Shown here in pieces: positions 43,576 to 55,009 of a stretch of 64,000 nucleotides of DNA. Location: the NCBI GenBank assembly GCA_022605425.2, contig CM061248.1:310001-374000 (forward strand). The letters run 5' to 3'. The position numbers and the translations under genes were made by a program. The notes under the pieces were generated by a model. The model was not told the DNA's origin and ran no database searches. It worked only from the letters and a program-made list of their open reading frames with translations. Origin of the DNA: Hamiltosporidium tvaerminnensis (taxonomy: Eukaryota; Microsporidia; Dubosqiidae). Each line of letters opens with the position of its first letter. The stretch's first letter is position 1.

Positions 43576-44034
43576 GAGCCTTGATTTTTTATTTGGTCAT
43601 CTTCTCTCCCTCCACCACTTCAATGTAATATATAAAAAGTCGCAGAATGAAAAATTTTTCTTTTTTATACTTTCGCTTCAAAATTTATCTTGCGACAAAA
43701 TATATTCCGCTCATATTTTTATATTTGACCCATCAATTATATTAGAAACATTAATTTTGTAAGGTAATTTAGTAATTGAGGTGACTAGGCATTATTATAC
43801 CGACAAACCAATAATTGTAAGTTCTATTTAAATGATTTAAAATATAAAAGTCGCCATATCTTAAAATACATCAATAACACAACTATTTTGCTACTACTAC
43901 TAAATAGCGCTAAAGCTCTTAAAGAGTCCGGACCTCCTTAACGATTTTTTTAATTTTTATCATTTCGTTTCATTTTCGTAGCAATATGCTTTTGTGAGAT
44001 ACTCCTGTTAGCTTAATACCCAACCCTCCTCCGC

Positions 44035-44100
44035 TATCCAGGCTTGGTACCAGCAGATCAGAACTCATCGTTTCTCTGGTGAAGTTAAACAACGATTTTA
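44035..44100 (+). other. 5S-rRNA-like fragment
   Basis: CAGATCAGAACTCATCG followed by TTTCTCTGGTGAAGTTAAAC resembles the loop B/helix III part of 5S rRNA (AGAACTC...TCTCCGAAGTTAAGC). The rest of a 5S gene is absent. Could be a decayed 5S copy or the head of a 5S-derived SINE; chance resemblance is possible. Confidence 0.25.
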
Positions 44101-44218
44101 ATGTATTTTCATATATTATAGCAATAATTGGTGGTTCGTTTAATATTTCATTAAAAAAATGTTTAATTTATATTTTAATTTGTATTTTCATTTAAATTTA
44201 ACTCTTGTGCCCAAAGTT

Positions 44219-44944
44219 ATGGAATCATATAAAGAACGGAAAAAATGGCACGAAAACAGAAAGTATTATATTCTATTGTCTCTTTATTCACTTTTATTAC
44301 ATCTCTTTAGTTTTTTGCTTCTTTTATTTATTATCTTCTTTCATACTTCGTTTTCTAATACAAGTATAGATTATAAGAAATACATTACAATTTATTTTCT
44401 TAAGATTACACCAAATCTTATATTATGTTTCTTCGATATATTTACATCAAGCAGTGTGTTGAATATTTTATTACTTCTACTAATCATATTTCTTCAAACA
44501 AAAGAAATAACTGGATTGCTAAAGAATGCGAGTTACGTCTACAATTCGAATATTATGAATCTAATTAGAATTTTTGTACCAATGAATGAAAAATATATTA
44601 TTAATATTCTTATCTTAAATCTTGTTTATAACACAGTATTTCTTCTTCTAATTAGAATATTTAGAAGTCATAAACACAGAATATTATTTTTATATTTATA
44701 TTTTTCTCTTCTTCTAAAACCATTGTACAACAATGAAATATATTGTTATATTGTTTTATTTATATTTAGAATTTTTTTATATAAAATAATAAAGATCAAA
44801 AAACACATAAATATTTACAATGTGCTTCTACTTATATATTTGACAACAGTAACAGAAATAGTTATTTCTTGCTTACACCTATGTTTCTCACTAACAAATA
44901 TTGAAATGTTAAATATCAGAAGTAGTTTCAGCAAATATATTTAA
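44219..44944 (+). CDS. Multi-pass membrane protein, unrecognised
   Basis: 241 residues from this ATG. The frame is open to an earlier ATG at 44159 (20 more residues), but GTGCCCAAAGTT sits just before 44219, placing CCC at -9 to -7, and the earlier stretch is only AT-driven Phe/Asn/Leu, so I choose 44219. The N-terminus is charged (MESYKERKKWHENRKYY). About six hydrophobic segments follow, separated by short basic loops. No conserved motif identifies a family. Composition (Ile, Leu, Phe, Lys) is normal for membrane proteins of AT-rich microsporidia. It could be a lineage-specific protein or a highly diverged ER/vesicle membrane protein. Confidence 0.55.
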   Translation: MESYKERKKWHENRKYYILLSLYSLLLHLFSFLLLLFIIFFHTSFSNTSIDYKKYITIYFLKITPNLILCFFDIFTSSSVLNILLLLLIIFLQTKEITGLLKNASYVYNSNIMNLIRIFVPMNEKYIINILILNLVYNTVFLLLIRIFRSHKHRILFLYLYFSLLLKPLYNNEIYCYIVLFIFRIFLYKIIKIKKHINIYNVLLLIYLTTVTEIVISCLHLCFSLTNIEMLNIRSSFSKYI

Positions 44945-46699
44945 CCGGTAATATTAAAATATTAGAAATTAAAGTATTTACAAATCAAAATATTAAAATT
45001 AAATATTCTCGGTAAATAATTAGGAATTTTGATAGTAAAATATTTAGAAATAAACTATACTTGCAAAGAAAAGATCAATATAATGACACTGTATGAAATT
45101 TGTTAAGTAATAATAGATTTTTTGATTTTATTAAGCGCCGTGGGATTGTGATATACAATTTTATTTTTTTAATGATAATTACACGTTTAAACCATCAAAT
45201 ACTCAAAAAAAAGTTTCCTTCGAAATTTCTCTGAACAAGCACAAGGAAGATAATACACATACCATCATTCAAATTCAAAAGAAGTTGCAATATTAGACCA
45301 CAATACTTTTTCGTATTAGAAAATAAATGTTGATGTTTTTTATATACGTTTGAATCACGTTCTTAATTTGCTTTAGATTGTTGAAAAGGATATAGAAACA
45401 TAGAAAATAGGAGTTTTGTTAAATAAAAAAACTCTCATTTTAGATATGTCTAGTGTTGATTTTTATTAGAAAACCAATAATGTTTTAACAAGTAAAAAAA
45501 TTCATCTTGGAAATTTTTAACCAATCGTCGCACTTGATGTGTGTAAAAAATCATTAACTTCAGTTTTACTTCTTTGTTTCAATACTTAGTTCATTTTTAT
45601 CTAAAAAAAATTTAAATATAAAACGTTCGAAAAATTAAAGTTTAAAATACATAGAGAATCCTAAGTTAATTAGGAATCACGGTCTCTTCATCAATATTTG
45701 TATAGTTTTCAAAATAAAGATTTAAGAAATCAAAACATTAACCATAAATCACATTTTAAATAAACAACTAAATGCAAAGAATAGTTTTTGATCAAAAAAA
45801 TAGTATTCCTTTTAAACTGTCTAAAATGACAGTAACTTAACAATGGAAACAATGAATATCATGATTTCAAAAGTTGATTTTTTTTTGTTTTCATAATCAC
45901 AATTTTAAAGAAACGAACATTTGAAAAACTTAAAATGCATTCGATTTACATTAGAAAAAGCTATACAGATAATATTTAAAGCCTTATTTATACATACGAA
46001 TATTAGAAAATAATTTATAACAAATAAACGATAAACTTAAGTTACAAATATAAAAAATCAATAAAATATTTTCAAACAATTTACTTTTAAAAAAATTAAA
46101 TTTTTGCAAATAAATCACATGTTTGTTTTAAATAAAAACGAAAGCTGCTAGTATTATAATAAATGGTGAGTTATTAGATATAAAGTTCTAATATTATTTA
46201 TCTATACGCATTCATTAAAAATTTTCTGGTTATATTTTTTAACTCACATTTGTATTACGGATTATTTATTTCTCAAACATTCTATCTATAAATAAAAAAA
46301 CAAAATATTTTTCCTTCTATGCTCCTAATTTTGGTAAATTATGTATAACGAGTATTAATATGTGTTTATAATTGGTTGATTCGTTATTTTCATTATAAAC
46401 ATTTTTTATTTAATATTTACGCTAATTTATAAATTCGGTAAAATTAAATAGTAAACGGGATTTTGAATTGAGTGAGCGAGGATATGTTTATCTAGTCTGT
46501 TTGTTTTTCGTTTTTCTAATATAATAATATAAAAAAAATTAAAAAAATCAAAAATAACACTTAAATAGTTACTTATGTACCAAAATAGAAGAATGATTTT
46601 TTAAGGAATATTAAAGAACAATAAGTATTTTTTTTCTGAAAATATTAAGAAAAATATTTTTTTAAAAAATCAGTATTGAATTTATAATTTTTTTAATCC
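44945..46699. other. AT-rich intergenic DNA, no gene seen
   Basis: 1.75 kb separating the two unrecognised genes. No open frames with signal, no repeat noted. No clear CCC motif directly before the 46700 ATG (AATCC only). Confidence 0.5.
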
Positions 46700-48499
46700 A
46701 TGCATATTTTCATACAATTTTTGATTGTTTATAGTACAAATAAAATTTTTAAAACTGCTATATGTAACGATAATATCCAAGAGGAAGTTACTGTAAGTCT
46801 TGATAATTCTAACGTACAACTCAAAGAAAAAGAATTGAAATCCAAAGTGGATGGAAGTGATACTAAAATGCTTGACAACATCCTTAAAAACGAGATTACC
46901 GGCCAGAACGATTCATCCGAAAAAACCAAATCAACAGAATCAAATTCTAAAATACATTCGAACAGAGAACCGCAGCGTACTAGAAATCACTACCAAAGAA
47001 AATCAACTTCTCATGGTTATCCATCCAAAATCCGAGAAAAAAGATTTGGGAAAGGTGTGAGAAGGAGCAATCCTATCATGAAAAACGGAGGGAAAAAATT
47101 GAAGTCAGTAGTGCATTTACCAAACATGGTACGGCACCATGGAAATAGCGAGAAAATTTATCAACCAACCAACAATTTTATTCAATTCTCCAGTTATTCA
47201 CGTTTAGATATTATAGAACCATTGGTTTTTATAAACCTAATACAGAAAAATGAACTGAAAGATTTGATTCGAACAATAGAAAGATTGATTCGAAATAATA
47301 AAAAGATACAAAAACATTGCAGAAGAGCGGAAACATGGGAATATATAGATTATTTGGCTAATTTAATTGAAGCAAGTGATGGTCCCTTGGAAAAATTGAA
47401 TTCGAATATACTTACGAAAATCGAAGTATCAGAAGTATGTTTACAAACATATGATCAGCCTAAAAATAACCTTATGGCTATTATTAAATGGTTGACAACC
47501 ATATTTAACACCACAAAATTGCTAAAAGACACTTCCTTGGTTAAAGAAATTTTTAATAAATTTAGAAGGGGCAATACTACAAAGAATGAACTGCAACGAT
47601 TGAACTATTTGCTGATTAAAATTGATAATTTATTAAAATCAAAGGAATTGATACATAATCCACAAATCCATTTTGATAAACAACAATGTGTCAGGAAACT
47701 TAAAGAAATTTTCGAAAAAGAATTTCAAAAAAAAATTTATTGTGTTTTTCCTGATTTAGAAATGGTTCTTAATTCTTTCTTTGTAAACGTGGAATATTCG
47801 ATCAAACTTAGTTTAAAATCTATTTTTCCTACACTCTGTTTGATTATTTTAACTAATTTTTTATGTGAAATTTTAACTGAAGACGAATTTTCAGGTAAAA
47901 CACATTTTCTAGCTAGCCAAGCTTCATTTCCTTATATACTCTTAATTTTTCTTATAATTAGAGATTTGTTTTTTTCTTTAGATTCTTTATCATCTATTTT
48001 AGACAATGAACAAAAAATACTTGAAAAATATATGGAAACTCTCATATTTTTATTTAGTAACCGACCTGAGGGGATAAAACCATTTCAAGATAATTCCATA
48101 TTCTTGGTTAGCCTTTTTATTTATTCAAATATGTTTTGCTTTTCAGAACTAAACAAATCAGACAATTCTAAGAGTTCAAGAATATTTTATCTAAATTTAA
48201 TAAGTTCCATAGGTCAAAAGGTTTTTAATTACAGAAACGACAGAAATAAAAACATTCAGGAACTTTATAATGATATTTATATTATCGTCAGAAATAATTT
48301 AAATTCTTTTAAAAATATTCTGCAAAAACGAATATATTTGTTACAATTTAAATCAGATGATTCAGCTTATCAAGATATATTGTGTTGGGCGTATAGTTCT
48401 GACGTAAGAGTTCCGGAATTCAAAATAATATTTAAAAACATACTTACATTCTACATTTATTCCAGGTTTATCAAAGAGAATCACACGAAGCAGCTTTAA
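46700..48499 (+). CDS. Large hypothetical protein, possible secreted or membrane protein
   Basis: 599 residues, not recognised. The first 22 residues (MHIFIQFLIVYSTNKIFKTA) are hydrophobic and may be a signal peptide. Residues 25-90 are acidic/polar and low-complexity; residues 90-160 are strongly basic (REPQRTRNHYQRKS, REKRFGKGVRRS). The remainder is helix-rich with Leu/Ile/Asn/Lys, including NDLIRTIERLIRNNKKI-like coils. Two hydrophobic stretches lie near 370-392 and 411-426, which may be membrane segments or a buried core. The long frame with sharp changes in composition supports a real gene. Microsporidia carry many such lineage-specific, possibly host-exposed proteins; no function is assigned. 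Confidence 0.7.
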   Translation: MHIFIQFLIVYSTNKIFKTAICNDNIQEEVTVSLDNSNVQLKEKELKSKVDGSDTKMLDNILKNEITGQNDSSEKTKSTESNSKIHSNREPQRTRNHYQRKSTSHGYPSKIREKRFGKGVRRSNPIMKNGGKKLKSVVHLPNMVRHHGNSEKIYQPTNNFIQFSSYSRLDIIEPLVFINLIQKNELKDLIRTIERLIRNNKKIQKHCRRAETWEYIDYLANLIEASDGPLEKLNSNILTKIEVSEVCLQTYDQPKNNLMAIIKWLTTIFNTTKLLKDTSLVKEIFNKFRRGNTTKNELQRLNYLLIKIDNLLKSKELIHNPQIHFDKQQCVRKLKEIFEKEFQKKIYCVFPDLEMVLNSFFVNVEYSIKLSLKSIFPTLCLIILTNFLCEILTEDEFSGKTHFLASQASFPYILLIFLIIRDLFFSLDSLSSILDNEQKILEKYMETLIFLFSNRPEGIKPFQDNSIFLVSLFIYSNMFCFSELNKSDNSKSSRIFYLNLISSIGQKVFNYRNDRNKNIQELYNDIYIIVRNNLNSFKNILQKRIYLLQFKSDDSAYQDILCWAYSSDVRVPEFKIIFKNILTFYIYSRFIKENHTKQL

Positions 48500-50096
48500 A
48501 TCATTTATGATGAGTTAATCAAATTTTTCTTTGTGGTTTTTTTACCCTCAATTAAATAAATTATGCTTTCTAAACATATTTAAAGATTATTAGAGATTTC
48601 TTTTGTTAATCAGACGCTTTGGGTTTTAAAACTATTAAAAAAATTTTACTTGTTTATTATAGTCCTCTTTTATCTCTCGGTGTTGAGGAGGAAAGATAGA
48701 ACGCTAACATATTATATCTTTGGTCGTTGTTTCAGCGTTTCAAAATCTATTCATCTTTCACGGAAAGTGGGTTTTGTGACAACAAACTATTTCGGCAATT
48801 ACAAGGTCCTTTATTCTCCACTTAAAACATCCCACTTTTATGTTCCATGAGTCATAGTCTTATTTTTAATTAGATCATTGATTATTGAGACAGTTCTTGA
48901 TTTTTTAATTTATTTCTTTTAGTCTATTGCCATCCAGTATTATAGGGTATTTTTTCTTAGATTCACAATAGTTTATATTCAACCAGAAAACCAAAAAAAT
49001 GAAGTTACATCAATTACACACACGTATGGCCAAACTGATAGTTTTAAGTTTTTATTTCCTCTGCCTCATGTTTATATAGAACGTGTTTGATGATTTACAG
49101 ATAGATCGTGTATTGTGGTCGGTACCACGTAAAATATTTCTTTTCAAAATTTTCCAGTATTTTTGAGCTATTCTCTGCATTCTTTAAAAATCATCACTAG
49201 GCTCTTCAAACAAAGAAGAAAATAGACATTATACAGGTCTGAAGGCAATATAATCATTCTCTTTAATTTTTACTCTACTTATATGTAAATATTTGTCGGA
49301 ATATCACCAAATCTATATTTATCTTGTTTTTCTACTAATATAGATTAAAAACAATTATTAGATTATCAAATATATTTATTGTTGGTAAACGAAAATTATA
49401 ACGACTTGTGCTCATATAAAGAGATAAATTTTCTTAAAAATTTGAATTCATATCTAAACAAAAATTTGAATGCATTCTCTATTTAGTTATATTATTTTGA
49501 AAAATGTAAGTATTTGATATTTAGTCTAGGGATATACATTGCACCGATAACAAACATGGTAAAAGAAAACAGTAAAAAAAGACTAGGATAATGTCTAATT
49601 AGAAATTCAGATTAGGTCCGTCTGATTAAACCAAAATCCTTAAACGTGGTAGTATATAGACAAGAGACCTGAAATTACAGCCTAAGTATCAATATTTTGA
49701 TTATAAAGTCAATAATAGAGAAAACAAAAAATTAACAACTTAAAAAGCATTCAAGGAATGTTTCTAGAAAACAATCTCATAAACTTATAAGGACCTTTTG
49801 GGCTAAGCTTATAATTTTTACTTATTTCTTTAAAATCACTATACTCTACATTGAGATTCGAAATTTTTAGTATTTTAGAATTAAAATAAGCTCATTAATA
49901 AATATTTGAATACCTGTAGCATAGATCTCATTATAATAAATGAAATCTTGAATCAATTTGGATTCGATATATGAGATTATACATAAAAATGCAAAATATT
50001 AATTAAATATGTAATACATTTGAAGATTTTAGCTGTTAAAACGATTGGAATCCATTCAATATAATATAAAAATATATTGACCGTTTTTATATCGAT

Positions 50097-50460
50097 TTAT
50101 ACATCAGACAGAATATGAATCAAAAAAATATCATACTTTTTTAAAAAAATTGCCGTCTTAGCATTCAAACACGCCGAGTCAAATATTAAAAGCTGATGAG
50201 GACATTCGAGTATTGCATGAGCTTTTTTATATAAAATACTCACCTTAAATTCCTTTTTGATCTCTCTGTGTCGAAGATGAACACATGAAAGTTTTCTATT
50301 TGTTTCTTTTAATCTGTTGTAGCCCGTGATTATAGGGATTTGCATATAGATCCCTTGTGATTTATGTCCCACTGCAATAGCGTCAACGATTTTTGCCCAA
50401 TTATACGCACTCATTGCCAAGCAAATAGTTTTTAATGTGGTTATTCCCACTCCACTTTTT
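50097..50460 (-). pseudogene. Fragment of an unidentified repeated ORF
   Basis: Open frame with GITTLKTICLAMSAYNWAKI, then MQIPIITGYNRLKETNRKL, no ATG at its head (GTG). A diverged relative lies at about 49080-48870 on the same strand: TTAAAACTATCAGTTTGGCC versus TTAAAAACTATTTGCTTGGC, and CCCTATAATACTGGATGGCA versus CCCTATAATCACGGGCTACA. Two copies of a coding-like sequence in one window suggests a mobile element; family not recognised. Confidence 0.35.
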
Positions 50461-51648
50461 ATCTAAAATACTCGAGAAAAATACTTATACTGACGGTATT
50501 ACAGTGTTTTTATGAAAAAATATATGATAATCTCAATATCACCGAGCTTAATACAACTCTACAGTTATAAATTCATGAGAAAATTTGAAAAAGTAGAGTT
50601 CACATAGTCTTTTTCAAAGACAATAGCAAATTTTTTATCAACAAAATATATTGAACGATATAGCAATATAAAATTGCAACATAAAGCGCAAGAATGCGAC
50701 TAGCTGTTCTGTTATGTTTCACTTGCAATTTATAGATGCATTCAATGCAAGGAAAACACCATGAATTAAAGATAATATATCTAGGACAAAGAAAGTTTTG
50801 TGATTTTTTATATTAAATCATAATTTAATTTCTAAAAAAGGTTTACAGCGACAGATATAAAACAAATAGAATTGTTATCATCGAAATTGGAGATAACCGA
50901 ACACGATACCATAGCGTCAAGTTGTAATAATTTTATCATTTTCCTTTAAGCACATCAAACAAGTATCTTTATCAAAAGAGATAATACCTCTTATTAAAAA
51001 AGTAATATTTTGCCTTAGATCATTCATAGTTGAAAAACTTTTGTTGCAAACAACACTAACAAGAACAATTTTTTTTATATTTTTCAAGGATACATTTAGA
51101 CTACTTTGAGCAATAAAAATCATTTAATTCTCATCAAATTAAACATGAAAAACGTATGTTTAAAAAAAAATCAGCCGTGGAAATACTAGGAATTGAATAA
51201 ATTAAAATTATAAGTTTTTTATTAATATTTTTAACGTTTTTTTTTTCTGTGTAATTTGAATAAGTTATGGTCAAAAAATTTGTGTACAATGGCCATTTTG
51301 TTTTAATAAAAAGTTGAAAAAAAACAGAGTTAAAAACTGAAAATTGTGATTATAATCATAATAACGTTTATTATTTCACTAAATTTAAATTCTAATATTA
51401 TCAATAACATATTAGACACCCAAGTTTCGATTGTATGAATTTAAATTGGGTGTAAGATTTTCTTTCTGTGCTCATGAATTTTTTACTTGTTATAATACTA
51501 TCGAGCTTCTCTTTTTATAACTAAAATTACAACTTTAATCCATTATAATTTGTTTACTTACAGTAAACAAAATATAAAAAAATAATTTTAGACTGTTTTC
51601 TACAATTAAAAACTTTATTCGTTATTTGTATTAAAAATATAAAAATTG

Positions 51649-51651
51649 CCC
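51649..51651 (+). promoter_or_regulatory. CCC start-proximal signal of SMC3
   Basis: TTGCCCTTGGAA before the ATG at 51658. It decides the start between the upstream non-ATG extension and the first Met of YIRKLNI. Confidence 0.5.
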
Positions 51652-51657
51652 TTGGAA

Positions 51658-54600
51658 ATGTACATTCGAAAACTGAATATTAATAATTTTAAAAGCTTTT
51701 ATGGTTTAAACACGATAACGTTTTCATCTGGAAAAACATTTATAATTGGAAAAAATGGATCAGGAAAATCCAACTTACTTTCGGCTTTACACCTTCTTAT
51801 TACACCAAAGATTCTTTCTTCAATCCAAATAGAATCGTTATTATATGAAAATTCTAATGATACTACATCATGGATTGAAGGACTTTTTAGTAATGAAAGA
51901 GGTATTTTTCCTTCTACTGAATTTTTTACACTAAAAAGATGTTTTTCTTTGGGAAAAGACGAATATTTTTTGAATGAAAAACATATTTCTCATAAAGATT
52001 TAGCAGATATGTTTGAAAACTGCGGAATATCTACTTTGATTACAGAGAATCAAAATTTGGAAGAAACTAATTTGAAAGGAGATGAAATCGAAAACATTAC
52101 AAACAGAGAAAATGATTTAAAGCAAGAATGTAGGGAAAACAAAAATATGACACCGTGTCCTACCTTTTCCAATCCATTTATTTATATTCCACAAAATACT
52201 ATTACAAGAATTTCTAATCTTTCTCCAAAAGATTTATATGTTCTTCTTCAAGAAATATCGGGAACTGTTTTATATGAGCAAGATAAAGAAAGTATTAAAG
52301 GACTTCTTGATTCGACTGTACATTCAGAAAAGAAAATCGAAACATTTTACCAGACATTACAGACAAGAATGTTACATTTAAAAAGACAGAGAGATTTATT
52401 AAAAGAATACGAAAGTTTAGAAAAGAAAAAAAAATCAATTGAATATAAAATTTTTAAAAATGAAATGAGCAACATCGATAAAGAAATAAATGAAATAGAA
52501 AGTCATAAAACGATGGGAATAAATTCAAAAGAAACCGAAATAGAAAGTGATTCAACTGAAGAAAACGAAAAATCATTTAAATTACGAAATTATCGAAGTC
52601 AAATTGAAAATCTTTTAAAAAAAAGAACAAAAATTGTACAACAAAAAGAAAATTTGAAAAACGAAATTCAAACAGAATTTAAAACAACTGATATAAAAGA
52701 AATTGAAGAAAAGGAAACTTTAGAAAGTATTACTACTCAAATTCAAGAAATTGTTAAAAAAAAGGAAAAAATACAAGAAGAATTTAAAAATGTTAAAAAT
52801 TCACTTAATAATCTTCAAGAAGAACACGAAGAAAGCATTTTAAATTTGAAAGTAATGGAATATGAAGAAGGTTTCTTTAAAGTTTACGATCCTGAAAATA
52901 CCGAAATCGAAATTAAAAAAACCGAAGAAAATTTAAAAATAAAAGAAACTGAATTGAAAGAATTGGAAAATAAAAAAATGAAAACAGAAAACAAAAAAAA
53001 TTTGGATTCAGAAGATCTAAAAATTGAAAATTACAACTTTTTAATTGATAAACGCAAATCTTTATGGAGAGACCAGAAAAAAACTAAAGAAAATATTTTA
53101 TCACTGAAAGAAAAACTCACTACAGTGCAAAACAAAGTATATATTTCTTGTCTAAGTTATTTTTCTTATTTAGAAATAAAGAATATTCAAGGTATTTACG
53201 GTTGCGTTTTTGAACTCATCGATATTCCAGAAGATCTTTTTAAGGCGGTAGAATCGGTTTGTAGAAATTCTTTATTTAATGTTGTTTGTGAAAATGAAGA
53301 CGTAGCTACAAATGTTATTCCTAAGCTAAAAAATAGCGTTACTTTTATTCCTTTGAATCGTATTGAAATAAATTACAAATCTAAAAATATTGAAAATGCA
53401 GTACCAATAGATTCCTTTATAAAATGTGATGAGAAATTTAAAACGGTAGTAAAAATGGTTACCAAAGGTTGTTACCTTGTTTCGGATATAAAGACAGCTG
53501 TAGCTATCTCACGACTTCACAATGTAAATACAGTGACACGAGATGGTGATTATGTAAGTAGAAAGGGCGGTGTAAGTTGTGGAATCGATGGAAAAGGTTT
53601 TTTAAGGGAAATAAGAGAATTACTTGTTATGAAAGATATTAAAGAAGAGGATTTAAAAAAAATAGAGAATGAAATTTCAATTCTATCTGAAAAAATTCAA
53701 TTTTTAGATTCAATCGAGACTAAAAATTCCGAGGTTTTTGATTCTTCAGACACTTTCAGCCTTCGTGTTTTGATATTATTTATGCATAAAAAGATTAAAT
53801 TATTAAAAAACGGAATATCGCAAAGTTTTATGCGATCGCATAAAAATGATTTAGAAATTTTGAAAAATAAAATTGTAAAAATAAAATCTATGATTGAAGA
53901 AAATACGAATTTTGAACATAGATTTACAAAGAAAATTAATGAAATTGGTGATAAAATACGATTCCTTTATAAAACAAAAGAGTACTTTGCCTTAAAAGAA
54001 GATGAAAATTATATTGATGCTGGAGTTGAAATGTTAAGGTACAAAATAACAAAACATATGGAAAGTGAGTATAAAATTCCAACACAGGCAGATTTTTCTT
54101 CTTTTGAATTTGAAAAACAAGCAGTCAGAAAAAATATTTTAATTGAGAAAAAAATGAACATTAAAAATAAATTAAGAGAACTGGCTTCTTTCTATGAAAA
54201 CAAGTCTTTGGTTTTCAAAGAAGAATCCAATGAATTTCTTTATAAAAAATTAAGCGAAATAAACGAAAAATTAAAAAAATATGCTTCCGTTAATAAACGT
54301 ACAATTTCATTGTACAACAGTTGTTTTGAACAAAACGAAAGTATCTGTAAAAGAATAGAAGAATTAAAAATAGGAAAAGTCGAAATAAAAACATTTTTGG
54401 AGGAATTAGAGGAAAGAAGTAAAGAATCGATTGCTTCTACGTTTTTACTGCTTAAAAAATATTTTAAAATATTTTACAACGATTTAATGGAAGGTAATGG
54501 CGATTTGATTTTAACTGAAAACGAAATGAAAATTATTACCCATGTAGGTGATACAGTAATGAGTGGTGGCCAAAAAACTTTGGTAGCATTGTCTTTATTG

Positions 54601-54849
54601 TTTTCTATACAAAAAATTGAACCATCTCCTTTTTACTTTTTTGATGAAATAGATGCCAATCTTGATTCAAATTCACGTAAAAAACTTCTTTCTGTTCTTA
54701 AAAATATAGAAAGTCAATTTATATTTACTACTTTTAGAAATGACATGTTAGATATTGGAGATAAATTTTTTGGTGTTCTATTTTCTGATAAAAAGTCGAG
54801 TGTCTCTGAAATTGATAAAAGTACAGCAAAAGAGTTTTTAAATGAATAA
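51658..54849 (+). CDS. SMC3: Cohesin ATPase subunit SMC3
   Basis: 1063 residues; yeast and human Smc3 have about 1220. With SMC1 and kleisin it forms the cohesin ring that holds sister chromatids in the nucleus. What is seen: YIRKLNINNFKSF start, Walker A GKNGSGKS (31-38), two long Lys/Glu coiled coils, a hinge at about 495-660 (GIYGCVFELIDIPEDLFKAV, then VTRDGDYVSRKGGVSCG), signature MSGGQKTLVALSLLF (968 on) and Walker B FYFFDEIDANLD with Asp996-Glu997, then FIFTTFRNDMLD. The FITTTFR-type ending and SGGQK(S/T)LVALALIFAIQ block are SMC3-specific. The frame extends four codons upstream through TTG, but the ATG at 51658 follows GCCCTTGGAA, so CCC at -9 to -7 fixes it. The shortened coils fit microsporidian reduction. 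Confidence 0.95.
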   Translation: MYIRKLNINNFKSFYGLNTITFSSGKTFIIGKNGSGKSNLLSALHLLITPKILSSIQIESLLYENSNDTTSWIEGLFSNERGIFPSTEFFTLKRCFSLGKDEYFLNEKHISHKDLADMFENCGISTLITENQNLEETNLKGDEIENITNRENDLKQECRENKNMTPCPTFSNPFIYIPQNTITRISNLSPKDLYVLLQEISGTVLYEQDKESIKGLLDSTVHSEKKIETFYQTLQTRMLHLKRQRDLLKEYESLEKKKKSIEYKIFKNEMSNIDKEINEIESHKTMGINSKETEIESDSTEENEKSFKLRNYRSQIENLLKKRTKIVQQKENLKNEIQTEFKTTDIKEIEEKETLESITTQIQEIVKKKEKIQEEFKNVKNSLNNLQEEHEESILNLKVMEYEEGFFKVYDPENTEIEIKKTEENLKIKETELKELENKKMKTENKKNLDSEDLKIENYNFLIDKRKSLWRDQKKTKENILSLKEKLTTVQNKVYISCLSYFSYLEIKNIQGIYGCVFELIDIPEDLFKAVESVCRNSLFNVVCENEDVATNVIPKLKNSVTFIPLNRIEINYKSKNIENAVPIDSFIKCDEKFKTVVKMVTKGCYLVSDIKTAVAISRLHNVNTVTRDGDYVSRKGGVSCGIDGKGFLREIRELLVMKDIKEEDLKKIENEISILSEKIQFLDSIETKNSEVFDSSDTFSLRVLILFMHKKIKLLKNGISQSFMRSHKNDLEILKNKIVKIKSMIEENTNFEHRFTKKINEIGDKIRFLYKTKEYFALKEDENYIDAGVEMLRYKITKHMESEYKIPTQADFSSFEFEKQAVRKNILIEKKMNIKNKLRELASFYENKSLVFKEESNEFLYKKLSEINEKLKKYASVNKRTISLYNSCFEQNESICKRIEELKIGKVEIKTFLEELEERSKESIASTFLLLKKYFKIFYNDLMEGNGDLILTENEMKIITHVGDTVMSGGQKTLVALSLLFSIQKIEPSPFYFFDEIDANLDSNSRKKLLSVLKNIESQFIFTTFRNDMLDIGDKFFGVLFSDKKSSVSEIDKSTAKEFLNE

Positions 54850-55009
54850 TTAGTTTAATAAAAGTACGATTTTTTAAAAATTTAAATTTTTTTAATTTTG
54901 GTACCTTTTATTTCCATTTCTTTAAAAAAAACTGATAAAGTTTTAATTTAATATCAAATATTCGAAAATTTCTTTAACCTTTTGGACTGTATTTGATTTG
55001 AAATTCTTA

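Larger units (their letters stand above)
48500..51657. other. AT-rich region with a duplicated degenerate segment
   Basis: No host gene seen over 3.2 kb. On the - strand, two related segments occur at about 49080-48870 and 50460-50100 (separate entry). The frame at 50917-51123 (-) has no recognisable motif. Confidence 0.5.
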
